Assembly: GCA_030015575.1 (NCBI GenBank)
Contig: JASDDO010000006.1
Coordinates: 203,551,632 to 203,615,631 of the forward strand
Direction: 5' to 3'
Source: Agapanthus africanus
Lineage: Eukaryota > Streptophyta > Magnoliopsida > Asparagales > Amaryllidaceae
DNA: 64,000 bases
Shown here: positions 1 through 10,739 of the stretch, piece by piece
How the letters are laid out: each line of letters starts with the position of its first letter
Position numbering within the stretch: position 1 is the stretch's first letter
Position numbers and translations under genes: made by a program
The notes under the pieces: generated by a model
What the model was told of the DNA's origin: nothing
Database searches by the model: none
What the model saw: only the letters and a program-made list of their open reading frames with translations

Positions 1-1100
1 GTGCCGCTTGCGGTCTGTGGTTAAACCCACTGCCAGCGTAGTGTCGAGTCTTTAGAGTCCCACACAGAGGGTATTCGCCTCTGGGCAAAACAGAGTAGAG
101 GTCGCATGGTTTTGCGACAGGGTTCGTTCTCCTCCACGCACTTGTGCACGTTTGGAGTCCGGACGGATATTGCCAGCAGGCTCTGGTTTGAGCCGGATAC
201 TGGTATATGTTTTGGGGTTGCTTTTATCTCTCAGTATTCATGTTCCTCGGAACAAGAATGCAGGTGTGTATGCACAGTTATTTGAGGAGGAGGAAGATGA
301 CTTTCATTAGGGTTTCGGAATGGGTGCGTATGCACAATTGACGGTTATCATTTTCCAAACCCTAATGGATTTATGGATTATCTATTAATAATAGTAATTA
401 AATGAGAATTATGTTATGGTTGATTTTGTTGACTTGTTGACCATGGTTGACTTGTTGACCATGGTTGAATGTTGACCACCATCATGCTTTGTAAAGATCC
501 TCCTTGATTCATGCTTACATTTCATTAAATGAAGCATGATAGTGGTCATTCCAAATTACCATCAACTATTCTTATTTTGAATTATTATTATTTAGTTAAT
601 TCTTTTTCTTTTGGCATTATGGTTGCAAGAAAGAAAAAGATAGCTCATTATCTCATTTAGCTTCTCTCTCCTCTCTTCATCTTCTTCTTCCTCTAGCAAA
701 GAGAAACCTTCTCATGTGTTGAGAATCCTTCTCTTTTAAAAGAAAAGCACCCCTTAAACACTCTCTACTCATTCTAGGTTCAAGGTTTAGCAAGCCGGAA
801 ACCCTAGTTCACTCAAAGATCGAGGAAGAGCCCAAAGGTTGAACCTTCGAGGTGGATCCATCTTCGACGGAAGAAGGCTACAAGGCAAGAACCATCAACC
901 TCTACAAGGTTTGAAGAAGAAGGAGTTCAAGTTTAGGTATAACCTTCATCCGAGTAGCTAAGACTCTTTAGCTTGTATGTTAGTTTAGTTTAGACACGAT
1001 CCCGACCTTGTTTAGTCCATGTTGCCTCTTGCGATAAAAATTTGTTTTTATACCGTTTCCGCCTCCCCGTAAGAACCGGGGGTCGCAATATGGACTTACA
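1..1100 (+). repeat. Copia-1 5' LTR (3' part only)
   Basis: This matches 8073-9172 base for base in length with about 7 substitutions. It ends in ACTTACA directly before the primer site, so the terminal CA is at 1099-1100. About 982 bp of the LTR lie left of the window. It contains a cluster of TTGAC motifs near 430-476 and a pyrimidine-rich stretch near 660-700. Confidence 0.95.
429..476 (+). promoter_or_regulatory. Cluster of five W-box cores in Copia-1 LTR
   Basis: TTGAC occurs at 429, 437, 447, 455 and 472, partly through a short tandem duplication around CCATGG. TTGAC(C/T) is the core bound by WRKY factors, which are defence and wound regulators. The same cluster is in the 3' LTR at 8501-8548. 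That it drives stress-induced transcription is inference. Confidence 0.55.
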
Positions 1101-1101
1101 G

Positions 1102-1113
1102 TGGTATCAGAGC
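1102..1113 (+). other. Copia-1 primer binding site (initiator tRNA-Met)
   Basis: TGGTATCAGAGC starts two bases after the LTR. It is complementary to the 3' end of plant initiator tRNA-Met, the usual primer for minus-strand synthesis in plant copia elements. Confidence 0.95.
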
Positions 1114-3125
1114 CTAACTAAACTTAAACTAGCTTGGTAGTGAAGTGTAACGAAGTTCGGAACCGAAAAAGTCACAAAACCGGAAAAACAAAACCCTAAG
1201 TTTCTGTTAAATTTTTTTCTGCTCTAAATGAAAAACTTTATACTTGTAAATTCGGCTCAGGGTTTTGTAAGAACACCCAAGAAAAACGACACAGTGATTC
1301 GTTCAAACCGCCGCGCTTCCGCCGCACGAGCTAGGCATCTGCCGCGGAAGCGCCGCGGTTTGTCGTCTTCTGTGCATCGTTTTTCGTGCAGTATGTTTGT
1401 GTGTTGGTTTTGGGATTTTTAAAATATATTATATGTGCCCAGATTTTCCAGAACAGAAATTTGCTTTTGGGGTCCTATAATTCCGTATTTTTTCCGAACT
1501 TCACTGCACTTTGACTATGATGGTTATATCTGTGTTGCTTGCATGTATTGAACGTCGGCTAATCGCTATAAGACGATTAGTCGGGGTTATACATGATCTG
1601 TGTTTGATATTGGAATGTGTATATGAATGTGTTGGACTGTCGCGGGTGAATAGCCGGGGTGGATGTGAGATGAGCTTTTGTTTTTCTTTCATTCATTGTA
1701 AATGTAAATTGATGTAATAATTATTATTTGTTTGGCCGCACAACCGGGTCGGGGTTGTAGCCGTCATTGTATAATTCTTTTTACTGTTTTTGCTCCTAGG
1801 ATAGACCCATGGAGGGGTGTACAAACTGCCGGGTACTTGGCGGGTAGTTTGCCGCACCCGTAGGGGTCTTGGGTAGGGTATTGGCTATTCACCGCGACCG
1901 TGTTATCCGCTTTTCGTTTCAGGCTCGAAAGGATTGCAGATTGCTAGTATATCCAATGTATTCATCTGTGATCTGTAATGTCTATCATTGCTTTCTATTT
2001 GGGCGTTGCTTATGTTTTACAGCCGCACTAGCCCAGCCCCCGCTCTGTCGTTAGTTAAGTAACCTAACGAGTGATGACGGGACCCCGTGGCGAATGCGAA
2101 TGGCATAAGCGTACGTCATATTTTGGTTGTTTTCTGCAATGGTAGGATTTAAATGATGGGACGCATTAAAAGTACTAATGCAAGAATATCACACATTAAA
2201 AGAACTAATGCAAGATAATAAACCAAGTTAAAATCGTTGGAACACTTTCGAAAAACCACTCGGTTCTTTTCAAAACTAACTTTTAAATGCGGAGCTTGAG
2301 CCACTCCTTCTAAAAGCTATCTCGTTCCATCGATTATATCAAGTTCACTACGTTCACGGTTTCGCCAAAACCATTCGTAGCCCTCCGTCGTTTCGTATGA
2401 ATATTCAATAGTATTCAAGCTATGTTTGTTGACCTTCGTCAAGGCATAGAGTTTGGTAGCTGTTGGGTGTTCATATGTAGCATAGATAGATGCGTTGGTT
2501 TGGGACAGTCGTGTTGCCTTGTTGACCTTCGTCAAGGGTATATACGGGTGGGTTCAAATTAACCTGGATAATGACGGGCAGAACTTGACATGTGACTTAT
2601 GATTTGTTGACCTTCGTCAAAGTCATAAGAGCATGGGGCAAAAATCCACATCGGGAGTTTCATAAGTACTGAAACTTGCTAGATTTGCATACCATTTGGA
2701 GTGTGGTGATTCTGGTAGGATTCCTTCAGTTTCGTCACACGATGATATTTGGATCCCGATCCTACTGTGAGTATATGCTACTCCTCGGGAAATTTTTTCA
2801 CTCAACGATCAATGCTATAAACCTAGTAGGTGCCTAGAAAAGTGTTAGCGGGGCTACGCCCCCAGGGAAAAGAGGTTATTTAATTAAGGAACTTCGCGAA
2901 AGCGTTGGAAAACCTCCTTCGAAGTACCGACACTGGCCTGGCTGAACGGTTAAGCAAGTATTGTGCGGTGGGATTGATCCTGACTAATTCTTCCTTTATG
3001 GTTTGAGGAGGGATTCGAGAGACAGTGGGAGCCATCCTGTTTAGACAAATTAAAAACCATTCTAAACTTGCAAGAGCATCGTGCTAAAGTGTTTCTTCTC
3101 TCCCCCCTGCAGCGACCAAATCGAA
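1114..3125 (+). other. Copia-1 untranslated leader
   Basis: About 2 kb without a supported gene; the short ORFs here share nothing with known families. It is homologous to the leaders of Copia-2 (12159-14209) and Copia-4 (about 42640-45763), which contain the same blocks in the same order. Three copies of a hairpin motif, TTGAC-CTTC-GTCAA, lie at about 2429-2442, 2521-2534 and 2606-2619. In copia elements such leaders carry packaging and dimerisation signals; which part does so here is unknown. Confidence 0.85.
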
Positions 3126-6100
3126 ATGACTGGACTTAAGTTGATTCTAGATAAAAACATATTGACAGGGCCAAACTACAAAGATTGGCTCAGGAATGTC
3201 AAGTTGGCAATCACTTACGACAAGCTGGGGTATCTTCTTACCACCAAAGCTCCCCCCGTCCCAGGTCCCACCTCCAGCGTCGCGGATAAGGAAATCCGTA
3301 AGACTTGGGAGATTGACAGCGCGAAGGCCAGGTGCCTCGTACTTGCCTCGATGGACAACGAACATCAGAGGAGGCACGAGAATATGGATTTGGAATCCAT
3401 ATTTCTTCATACAAAAGAACTGTATGGAGAGCAGTCTCGTATCGCAAGATACGAAGTGTCGAAGAAGTTGTTTTCGACAAAGTTGGCCGTCGGATCATCG
3501 GTAGCGGACCACGTGCTTAAGATGATTGGCTACACTGAGGAGCTCGCGGAACTTGGGACCACGTTGGACAGTGAACTCTACACGGATATAATTCTCCAGT
3601 CCCTTCCATCCACTTACGCCCAGTTCATACTGAATTTCAACTTGCAAGAAAAGGAAGTTGAACTTTCAGAACTCCTCAACATGCTGAGGAGCGCAGAGGG
3701 CACCCTACAGAAGGGTAGGGAAACACCCACTTTGTTTGTAGGAGGATCTTCTTCCTCTAGGTCCAAGGCGAAAGCCAAGGGAAAGAGGAGGAAAGCCCCC
3801 GCCAAACCAAGAGGCGGTGTTAGTAAAGTGGGTACGAAGGGAAAAGAATTGGCAACAAAGATTGCGGGGAAGCTTGTGGGTAAAGAGGAATGCTTCTATT
3901 GTCACAAGAGTGGACACTGGAAAAAAGATTGCAGGGCTTGGAAGGCCAGGACACAGGAACTGAAGCAGGTTGCGGCTTCAGCTTCAGGTGTGTATGTTAT
4001 TGAAAACTGTCTTTCTATAAACTCTACTTCCTGGGTATTGGATACCGGATCAGGATCTCATATCTGTAATTCATTGCAGGCGTTGAGAAATCGTAGGTTT
4101 TTGAAGGAAGGTGACATGACCCTCAGAGTTGCAAACGGAGCTAGCATGGATGCTAAAGCCGTGGGGGACTATCACCTGGGAATGTCAGATGGGCATGTTT
4201 TGGTTTTGCGTAATTGCTTTTTTGTACCCAACGCAACTTGTAATATCATTTCTGTATCTTTGGTTTCAAAAGAAGGTTATGAATTTGCGTTTGTAAGTAA
4301 TGTTGTAAACATTCACCTTAATCAAGTTCTGATTGGGTCAGGTACACTAAGCAATGGTATATACGTATTGAACCAACCACAGATTTTCAATGTCCAGAAT
4401 ACACACAAAAGAAAGTCTCCAGATATCAATCAGGCTTTCTTATGGCATTGTAGACTGGGTCACATCAATGAGACACGATTGACTAAGTTACATAAAGAAG
4501 GATACTTGGATCCGTTCGAGTATCAGTCTTATGCCACTTGTGAATCTTGTCTCATGGGAAAGATGACAAAGACTCCGTTCACTGGACACGGAGAAAGAGC
4601 GAGCGAGCTCTTGGGACTCATACACAGTGACGTGTGTGGTCCAATGTCTACACATGCGCGAACCGGTTATTCATACTTCATTACTTTCACAGACGATTTC
4701 TCTAGGTATGGACATGTCTTCTTAATGAAGCACAAATCCGAGGCCTTTGAGAAATTTCGGGATTACAAGAATGAAGTTGAAAAACAAACAGGCAAAAGTA
4801 TTAAGATTCTAAGATCGGATCGAGGTGGAGAATACTTGAGTGCCGAGTTCCTGGACTATTTAAAAGAGAATGGAATTCTCTCTCAGCGTACTCCTCCATA
4901 CACTCCGCAACATAACGGTGTATCGGAAAGGAGGAATCGAACCCTATTGGATATGGTTCGTTCCATGATGAGTAAGGCTGAGTTACCGCGATCTTTCTGG
5001 GGCTATGCACTAGAAGCAGTTGCATATCTCTTAAACAAGGCTCCCACCAAGACTGTGCCTACCACTCCATATCAGATGTGGAGTGGGAAGAAACCCTGTC
5101 TTAAGTACCTTAAGATATGGGGATGTCCAGCTTTTGTAAAAAAGCAGCATGCGAACAAGCTCGAGGCACGTTCAGTAAAGTGTAAGTTTGTGGGATACCC
5201 AAAGAACTCCAGGGGGTATCTGTTCTATTCCGCAGAGGAACAAAAAGTTCTTGTTTCTCAACATGCCCGCTTCTTGGAAACTGAGTTTTTGGAAACCCAG
5301 ATAAGTGGGAACGCAATAGAACTGGACGAAATTCCAGAACCACAAACTATTACTGAGAGCTTGGAAGAGCCAGTAAGTTCAAAAGAACAGGACATTCCTA
5401 TGCCGCTCCGCAGAAGTAGTAGGCAGTCTCATCCGTCCGAGAGATACTACGGTTTTCTCATAGACGGGGATAGAGAGGATTGCATCATAGATTATGATGA
5501 GCCTACTAGCTTCCAGCAGGCCGTTCAGAGCGTTGACTCGGTAAAATGGCTGGATGCAATGCGGACCGAAATGGAGTCCATGTACACCAACAAAGTATGG
5601 ACGTTGGACATTGCTCCAGACCGGGTAAAACCCGTAGGATGCAAGTGGATCTCCAAAAGGAAGATTGGTGTAGATGGACAGGTTGAGACCTATAAAGCTA
5701 GACTTGTAGCAAAGGGTTTCCGTCAAAGTCCTGGTTTGGACTATGACGAAACCTTTTCTCCAGTGGCTATGCTGAAATCCATTCGGATCCTTCTTGCCAT
5801 TGCTGCCTTCCACGATTATGAGATTTGGCAGATGGACGTAAAGACCGCTTTTCTAAATGGAAATTTAGAGGATTGTGTCTATATGGATCATCCAGAGGGC
5901 TTCATTCAGAGTGGGAGCAGCGGAAAGGTGTGCAAGTTGCTTAAGTCCATCTATGGACTAAAGCAGGCATCGCGGAGTTGGAACATCTGTTTTGATGAGA
6001 CGGTCAAGGAATTTGACTTTATCAAAAATCCAGATGAACCATGCATCTATAGTAGATTTGTAGCGAGAACTGTAGTATTCCTCGTTTTGTACGTGGATGA

Positions 6101-7076
6101 CATTCTCTTAATAGGAAATGACATTCCTATGCTACAATCTGTCAAGGGGTTCTTGTCACATAGGTTCTCCATGAAAGACCTGGGTGATGCCTCATACATC
6201 CTGGGGATCCGGATCCATCGTGATAGATCCAAGAGGATATTAGGACTTTCTCAGTCCAGGTACATCGACACCATAGTGAAAAGATTCAGTATGGAAGATT
6301 CCAAGCGCGGTAACCTACCGGCTTGTCACGGGATCACCCTCTCTAAAGAGATGTCTCCCAAGACTGATTTGGAGAGGGATCGCATGTCTATTATACCCTA
6401 CGCTTCTGCGGTAGGCTCTATAATGTATGCGATGTTGTGTACCAGACCGGATGTAGCTTATGCACTGAGTGTGGTAAGCCGGTATCAGTCAAACCCTGGG
6501 GAGAAACACTCGATAGCGGTAAAGAACATTCTCAAGTACCTGAGAAGGACTAAGGAGATGTTCTTGGTGTATGGCAGAAAAGACCTCCAGATCGAGGCCT
6601 TTGCTGACTCCAGCTTCCAGAGTGACAAGGATGATTCCAAGTCCATGTCGGGTTTTGTCTTTACCCTCAATGGAGGGGCGGTGTGTTGGAAGAGCTCCAA
6701 ACAGGAAACCGTTGCAGACTCGACTATGGAAGCGGAATACATCGCTGCATCTGATGCCGCAAAAGAAGCTGTCTGGATAAGGAAGTTCTTAAAAGAACTT
6801 CAGGTGGTTCCGTCAATTGTTGACCCAATACCTCTGTATTGCGACAACAACGGGGCTATAGCTTTAGCAAAGGAACCCAGGTCCCATCAGAGATCCAGGC
6901 ACATCTTGAGGCGGTATCACCTGATCAGGGAGATCGTGGATCGCAAGGAGATCGAGGTTCGGAGGGTTGCTTCAGAAGAGAACACTGCAGATCCATTTAC
7001 AAAGGCCCTACCCCAGACTCAGTTCGAGCGGCTGATCGAGATGATAGGTCTTCGATACGCCAGTACATGGCCTTAG
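3126..7076 (+). CDS. gag-pol: Copia-1 Gag-Pol polyprotein, intact
   Basis: A single 1316-codon ORF encoding all copia proteins. The order is Gag (about 1-250), CCHC zinc knuckle (256-269, C-x2-C-x4-H-x4-C), aspartic protease with DTGS at 306-309, GAG-pre-integrase His/Cys segment (from about 439), integrase with D502, D565 and E601 (35 residues between the last two), reverse transcriptase with YVDD at 989-992, and RNase H with D1161, E1202 and D1240. The integrase-before-RT order defines Ty1/copia. The ATG at 3126 is preferred: the frame opens at a GTG at 3081, but family homology in the Copia-2 remnant also starts at this Met. No stop or missing catalytic residue is visible, so the element may be autonomous. 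The product would act in cytoplasmic virus-like particles and then in nuclear integration. Confidence 0.96.
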   Translation: MTGLKLILDKNILTGPNYKDWLRNVKLAITYDKLGYLLTTKAPPVPGPTSSVADKEIRKTWEIDSAKARCLVLASMDNEHQRRHENMDLESIFLHTKELYGEQSRIARYEVSKKLFSTKLAVGSSVADHVLKMIGYTEELAELGTTLDSELYTDIILQSLPSTYAQFILNFNLQEKEVELSELLNMLRSAEGTLQKGRETPTLFVGGSSSSRSKAKAKGKRRKAPAKPRGGVSKVGTKGKELATKIAGKLVGKEECFYCHKSGHWKKDCRAWKARTQELKQVAASASGVYVIENCLSINSTSWVLDTGSGSHICNSLQALRNRRFLKEGDMTLRVANGASMDAKAVGDYHLGMSDGHVLVLRNCFFVPNATCNIISVSLVSKEGYEFAFVSNVVNIHLNQVLIGSGTLSNGIYVLNQPQIFNVQNTHKRKSPDINQAFLWHCRLGHINETRLTKLHKEGYLDPFEYQSYATCESCLMGKMTKTPFTGHGERASELLGLIHSDVCGPMSTHARTGYSYFITFTDDFSRYGHVFLMKHKSEAFEKFRDYKNEVEKQTGKSIKILRSDRGGEYLSAEFLDYLKENGILSQRTPPYTPQHNGVSERRNRTLLDMVRSMMSKAELPRSFWGYALEAVAYLLNKAPTKTVPTTPYQMWSGKKPCLKYLKIWGCPAFVKKQHANKLEARSVKCKFVGYPKNSRGYLFYSAEEQKVLVSQHARFLETEFLETQISGNAIELDEIPEPQTITESLEEPVSSKEQDIPMPLRRSSRQSHPSERYYGFLIDGDREDCIIDYDEPTSFQQAVQSVDSVKWLDAMRTEMESMYTNKVWTLDIAPDRVKPVGCKWISKRKIGVDGQVETYKARLVAKGFRQSPGLDYDETFSPVAMLKSIRILLAIAAFHDYEIWQMDVKTAFLNGNLEDCVYMDHPEGFIQSGSSGKVCKLLKSIYGLKQASRSWNICFDETVKEFDFIKNPDEPCIYSRFVARTVVFLVLYVDDILLIGNDIPMLQSVKGFLSHRFSMKDLGDASYILGIRIHRDRSKRILGLSQSRYIDTIVKRFSMEDSKRGNLPACHGITLSKEMSPKTDLERDRMSIIPYASAVGSIMYAMLCTRPDVAYALSVVSRYQSNPGEKHSIAVKNILKYLRRTKEMFLVYGRKDLQIEAFADSSFQSDKDDSKSMSGFVFTLNGGAVCWKSSKQETVADSTMEAEYIAASDAAKEAVWIRKFLKELQVVPSIVDPIPLYCDNNGAIALAKEPRSHQRSRHILRRYHLIREIVDRKEIEVRRVASEENTADPFTKALPQTQFERLIEMIGLRYASTWP

Positions 7077-7090
7077 TGCAAGTGGGAGAT
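7077..7090 (+). other. Copia-1 polypurine tract
   Basis: A purine-rich stretch (core AAGTGGGAGAT) abuts the 3' LTR directly. It is the expected primer for plus-strand synthesis. The same tract in reverse complement borders the Copia-4 3' LTR at 39788-39802. Confidence 0.9.
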
Positions 7091-9172
7091 TGTTAGTGTA
7101 TATGCCCTAGAGGCCATTACTGTATCATACTAGTTTGTATATTACTTAATGGAAGCTTGGGATATTCACCTTGTATAAACAATCTTGCTCAATATAGTAG
7201 TATGCTACTTGGTTTGTTTCTACTTCAATGTGTACTTGTGTTTATTTTACTATATCACTTATACGCATTAGTGGAGCCCTTAGGATCTTTGCTTGATTAC
7301 CAGCGTTGTGATGGCAGTCGCACTAGTGGGGGCTGGGTAATCTATAAGCACATCCTTATACAGGTCCCTAGTCGCAGGACTATCGAGACAGGGCATCGAT
7401 ACTCCGGAGTAGACTAGCGTATGCGCTTCTCATCCCAGTGTGGGAGATGGTCTGTCCCACAGCCATCAGTACGTCGTACTAGAGATAGTATACGGGTGCT
7501 CGTTAGGTTACGAGTACACTGGACAGGACTCGTCGGGAACTGACAGGTTGGTATTATACCTATCGTCAGTCATCAGTTCCCAGGTGACATGAGTACAGCT
7601 TAGTCCGCTGACTTGATACTAGCACTTCGCCTCGAGTGTGTTCCCACTGCACTTTGATCACTACCCTACCACGGCTCAAAGGAGTCGTGCAAACAGGTGG
7701 TGGTTGGGTGCAGTCCCGAAGCACTTGGAGGCAGTGCCGGTTAGACAGGATTCGTCTCTCCCGGTATTGGGGGTTGACATCGCGCTGTGTCTAGGAGAGC
7801 CATTACATGAGTAGTCCCTGGCCAGGGCAAGCGAGATATACTGGTAGGTTCCAGTGTTATCTCAGGGTGTTTTGGGCTTCACTCCGACACGACTTGTACC
7901 GCTATTGGGGGACTGACGTTCTACCGCCCCCTAGGCCCGACATGCGATGTATCAGACGAACAGACCGGACTGTACGGAGACTGTCACATTCAGACTCGGT
8001 AGGAGTACAGATGGGGTTTCACCTCGTCAGCCTTCTTGTCGGCATCTACCTGGGGACCGTTACGCACAGCTAGTGCCACTTGCGGTCTGTGGTTAAACCC
8101 ACTGCCAGCGTAGTGTCGAGTCTTTAGAGTCCCACACAGAGGGTATTCGCCTCTGGGCAAAACAGAGTAGAGGTCGCATGGTTTTGCGACAGGGTTCGTT
8201 CTTCTCCACGCACTTGTGCACGTTTGGAGTCCGGACGGATATTGCCAGCAGGCTCTGGTTTGAGCCGGATACTGGTATATGTTTTGGGGTTGCTTTTATC
8301 TCTCAGTATTCATGTTCCTCGGAACAAGAATGCAGGTGTGTATGCACAGTTATTTGAGGAGGAGGAAGATGACTTTCATTAGGGTTTCGGAACGGGTGCG
8401 TATGCACAATTGACGGTTATCATTTTCCAAACCCTAATGGATTTATGGATTATCTATTAATAATAGTAATTAAATGAGAATTATGTTATGGTTGATTTTG
8501 TTGACTTGTTGACCATGGTTGACTTGTTGACCATGGTTGAATGTTGACCACCATCATGCTTTGTAAAGATCCTCCTTGATTCATGCTTACATTTCATTAA
8601 ATGAAGCATGATAGTGGTCATTCCAAATTACCATCAACTATTCTTATTTTGAATTATTATTATTTAGTTAATTCTTTTTCTTTTGGCATTATGGTTGCAA
8701 GAAAGAAAAAGATAGCTCATTATCTCATTTAGCTTCTCTCTTCTCTCTTCATCTTCTTCTTCCTCTAGCAAAGAGAAACCTTCTCATGTGTTGAGAATCC
8801 TTCTCTTTTAAAAGAAAAGCACACCTTAAACACTCTCTACTCATTCTTGGTTCAAGGTTTAGCAAGCCGGAAACCCTAGTTCACTCAAAGATCGAGGAAG
8901 AGCCCAAAGGTTGAACCTTCGAGGTGGATCCATCTTCGACGGAAGAAGGCTACAAGGCAAGAACCATCAACCTCTACAAGGTTTGAAGAAGAAGGAGTTC
9001 AAGTTTAGGTATAACCTTCATCCGAGTAGCTAAGACTCTTTAGCTTGTATGCTAGTTTAGTTTAGACACGATCCCGACCTTGTTTAGTCCATGTTGCCTC
9101 TTGCGATAAAAATTTGTTTTTATACCGTTTCCGCCTCCCCGTAAGAACCGGGGGTCGCAATATGGACTTACA
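7091..9172 (+). repeat. Copia-1 3' LTR (2082 bp)
   Basis: Begins TGTTAGTG and ends ACTTACA, giving the canonical TG...CA ends. It is closely related to the Copia-2 LTR (14223-16169, minus strand). The first 40 bases, including the block around GCCCTAGAGGCC, are also shared with the Copia-3 and Copia-4 LTRs, so the outer U3 end is the most conserved part of the family. Confidence 0.95.
8501..8548 (+). promoter_or_regulatory. W-box cluster, 3' LTR copy
   Basis: Identical spacing of five TTGAC cores to the cluster at 429-476, at an offset of 8072 bp. Confidence 0.5.
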
Positions 9173-9270
9173 CAAACAAGTATGTATTTTAAATTTAATT
9201 CATTATTTATGATATAATTTATTTCTTTGTGTTTCTTAATTAGAAAACTAAAAGTTAATGCGTTGTGCAG

Positions 9271-10491
9271 AAACAGGCCGCTCAGAATACGGAGAACAGG
9301 AAGTCGGCGAAGAGGGGTCGCCCCACTTACACAGGTGGCTCGAGGAACATTACTCGAGCCATGGAGTTATCGGTAAATTAAGAGTTATTCTCTAATATTC
9401 TGCAATATTAAGAGTTATTCTCTAATATTTCTAATATTAAGAGTTGCTTTCTAATATTGCAGACATCTCGGACCGTGGCGTCAGGTGGTACACCGAGCGT
9501 GTTGTCCGCATATCTTGCCGTCCACGGCACCTCGACAGATCCCGCCACGGGCGAGCTTCGATATCCCGACGTCGCTACCCAGGAGTACTGCGTAAGTGTT
9601 AATATTTTTTCTACCCAAATTTGAAATTTTAGTTTTGGAAGGTTCAAGTTTAAATTTTATACTTATACTTTACTGCTTAATGTGGGTGTAGGAGCGGGTG
9701 GTTGAGCAGGCCCAGGCCTCGGGGATTGATTTTACCGGACAGAACGATCCGAGGCTGCTGACCCCAGTTCTGGACGCCGCACACGGAGGGCACCACGGAG
9801 GTTGGGAGAGAGGCCGGGGATTGGGCCCTAGCAGGGCCCATATGAGGTTGGACTCCACCCCGGCGGTTACTTCCTCCGTCTCCAGTGACCAACATGTCCA
9901 TCAGGAACTGGATAGCTTAAGGGCCACCGTTCAGGAGTTGAAGGAGATGCTGGATGTATACTACTATATAGTAAAATATCATTTCATATTATATACATAT
10001 CAACATATCCATAATTAGTACGTAACTTGAGCTTATTTGGTTTTAGACTTAAGTTTGATTAATCATACATACATATGTAATTAAAATAAACAACGCTTTT
10101 CCAAACTAGATATCCAAACAGGGTTTCGAAATAACTTAATAATGAAACGAATTAAAATAATACACAGTTCTTACACGCTTCTTACACACGTTATGTCCAG
10201 ACGCGACAGGGTAGATCGGCCGAGCCTCCACATGCATCTCCTTCGGCTGCGGCTCCGCAAGCCACTCCATCGGCTGCGGTTCCGCAGACAGCTCCTGTAG
10301 CTCCACCGCCCACTCAGACTCCCGCAGCCGCGGCTCCGCAAGCGACTACCTCGACGGCGGCTGCGCAGACCACATCGCCAGCTCCACATGCCGCTCAGAC
10401 TCCCGCTCGCGACGCATTGCAGAGTGTATTGACCGAGGAGCAGGCGCGCGTTATTCTAACGTTATTCAAAGGTGGAGCTGGACCGAACTAG
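9271..10491 (+). CDS. CACTA transposon-encoded protein, C-terminal four exons
   Basis: The exons are 9271-9372, 9463-9591, 9692-9955 and 10201-10491. All junctions are GT-AG and phase 0, giving 261 residues to a TAG. Exon 1 encodes a basic segment with GRPTYTGGSRN. Exon 3 ends in a heptad-like coiled coil (ELDSLRATVQELKEML). Exon 4 is an Ala/Pro/Gln-rich repeat followed by a short conserved-looking tail. The basic GGSR segment resembles the downstream part of plant Ptta/En/Spm accessory transposase proteins; that family call is moderate and made from memory of the family. No stop or frameshift is visible. Copia-1 sits in the intron before exon 1. Upstream exons are outside the window. Confidence 0.7.
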
Positions 10492-10739
10492 GGTAGCTTT
10501 TTGGTTCTTATTTTTTGAAACATGTATTTATTTATATCACATTGTACTACATTTTGAAACGATATTGATATTGGTTTGTATTTATATCATATTCAGTTTT
10601 TGGGTTTCTTTTGTATATTATATATATGCGTGAGATGTGATTATGAATACTGCAATATATGATTTGATTGATGTATATAGTATTATGCACAGGGAGGGAA
10701 AAAATCTAGCAGCCCATTTTTTAAAAAAAAATACAAACA
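10492..10739. other. AT-rich spacer after CACTA gene
   Basis: 3' untranslated or spacer DNA with no further feature that I can see. It probably contains the polyadenylation region of the preceding gene. Confidence 0.5.

Larger units (their letters stand above)
1..9172 (+). mobile_element. Copia-1: young Ty1/copia LTR retrotransposon, left end cut by window
   Basis: The order is LTR (truncated), tRNA-Met primer site, about 2 kb leader, one gag-pol ORF, polypurine tract and a full 3' LTR. The 1100 bp of LTR that can be compared are collinear without indels and differ at about 7 sites by my count. Long LTRs, a long leader and a single ORF of about 1300 codons fit the Angela/Tork-like copia plan; that lineage is inferred from architecture and motifs only. 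It lies in an intron of a CACTA transposon gene. The right-hand target duplication should be caaac (9173-9177); the left one is outside the window. Confidence 0.95.

Noticed and set aside
3081..3125. Extension of Copia-1 Gag to a GTG start
   Set aside because: Plants do not normally start at GTG; the ATG at 3126 matches the start of the homologous Copia-2 fragment.
5379..5813. 144-codon ORF antisense to Copia-1 pol
   Set aside because: Shadow of the real polyprotein frame; no recognisable domain.
10171..10389. Arg/Ser-rich minus-strand ORF
   Set aside because: Antisense of the Ala/Pro/Gln-rich CACTA exon 4.
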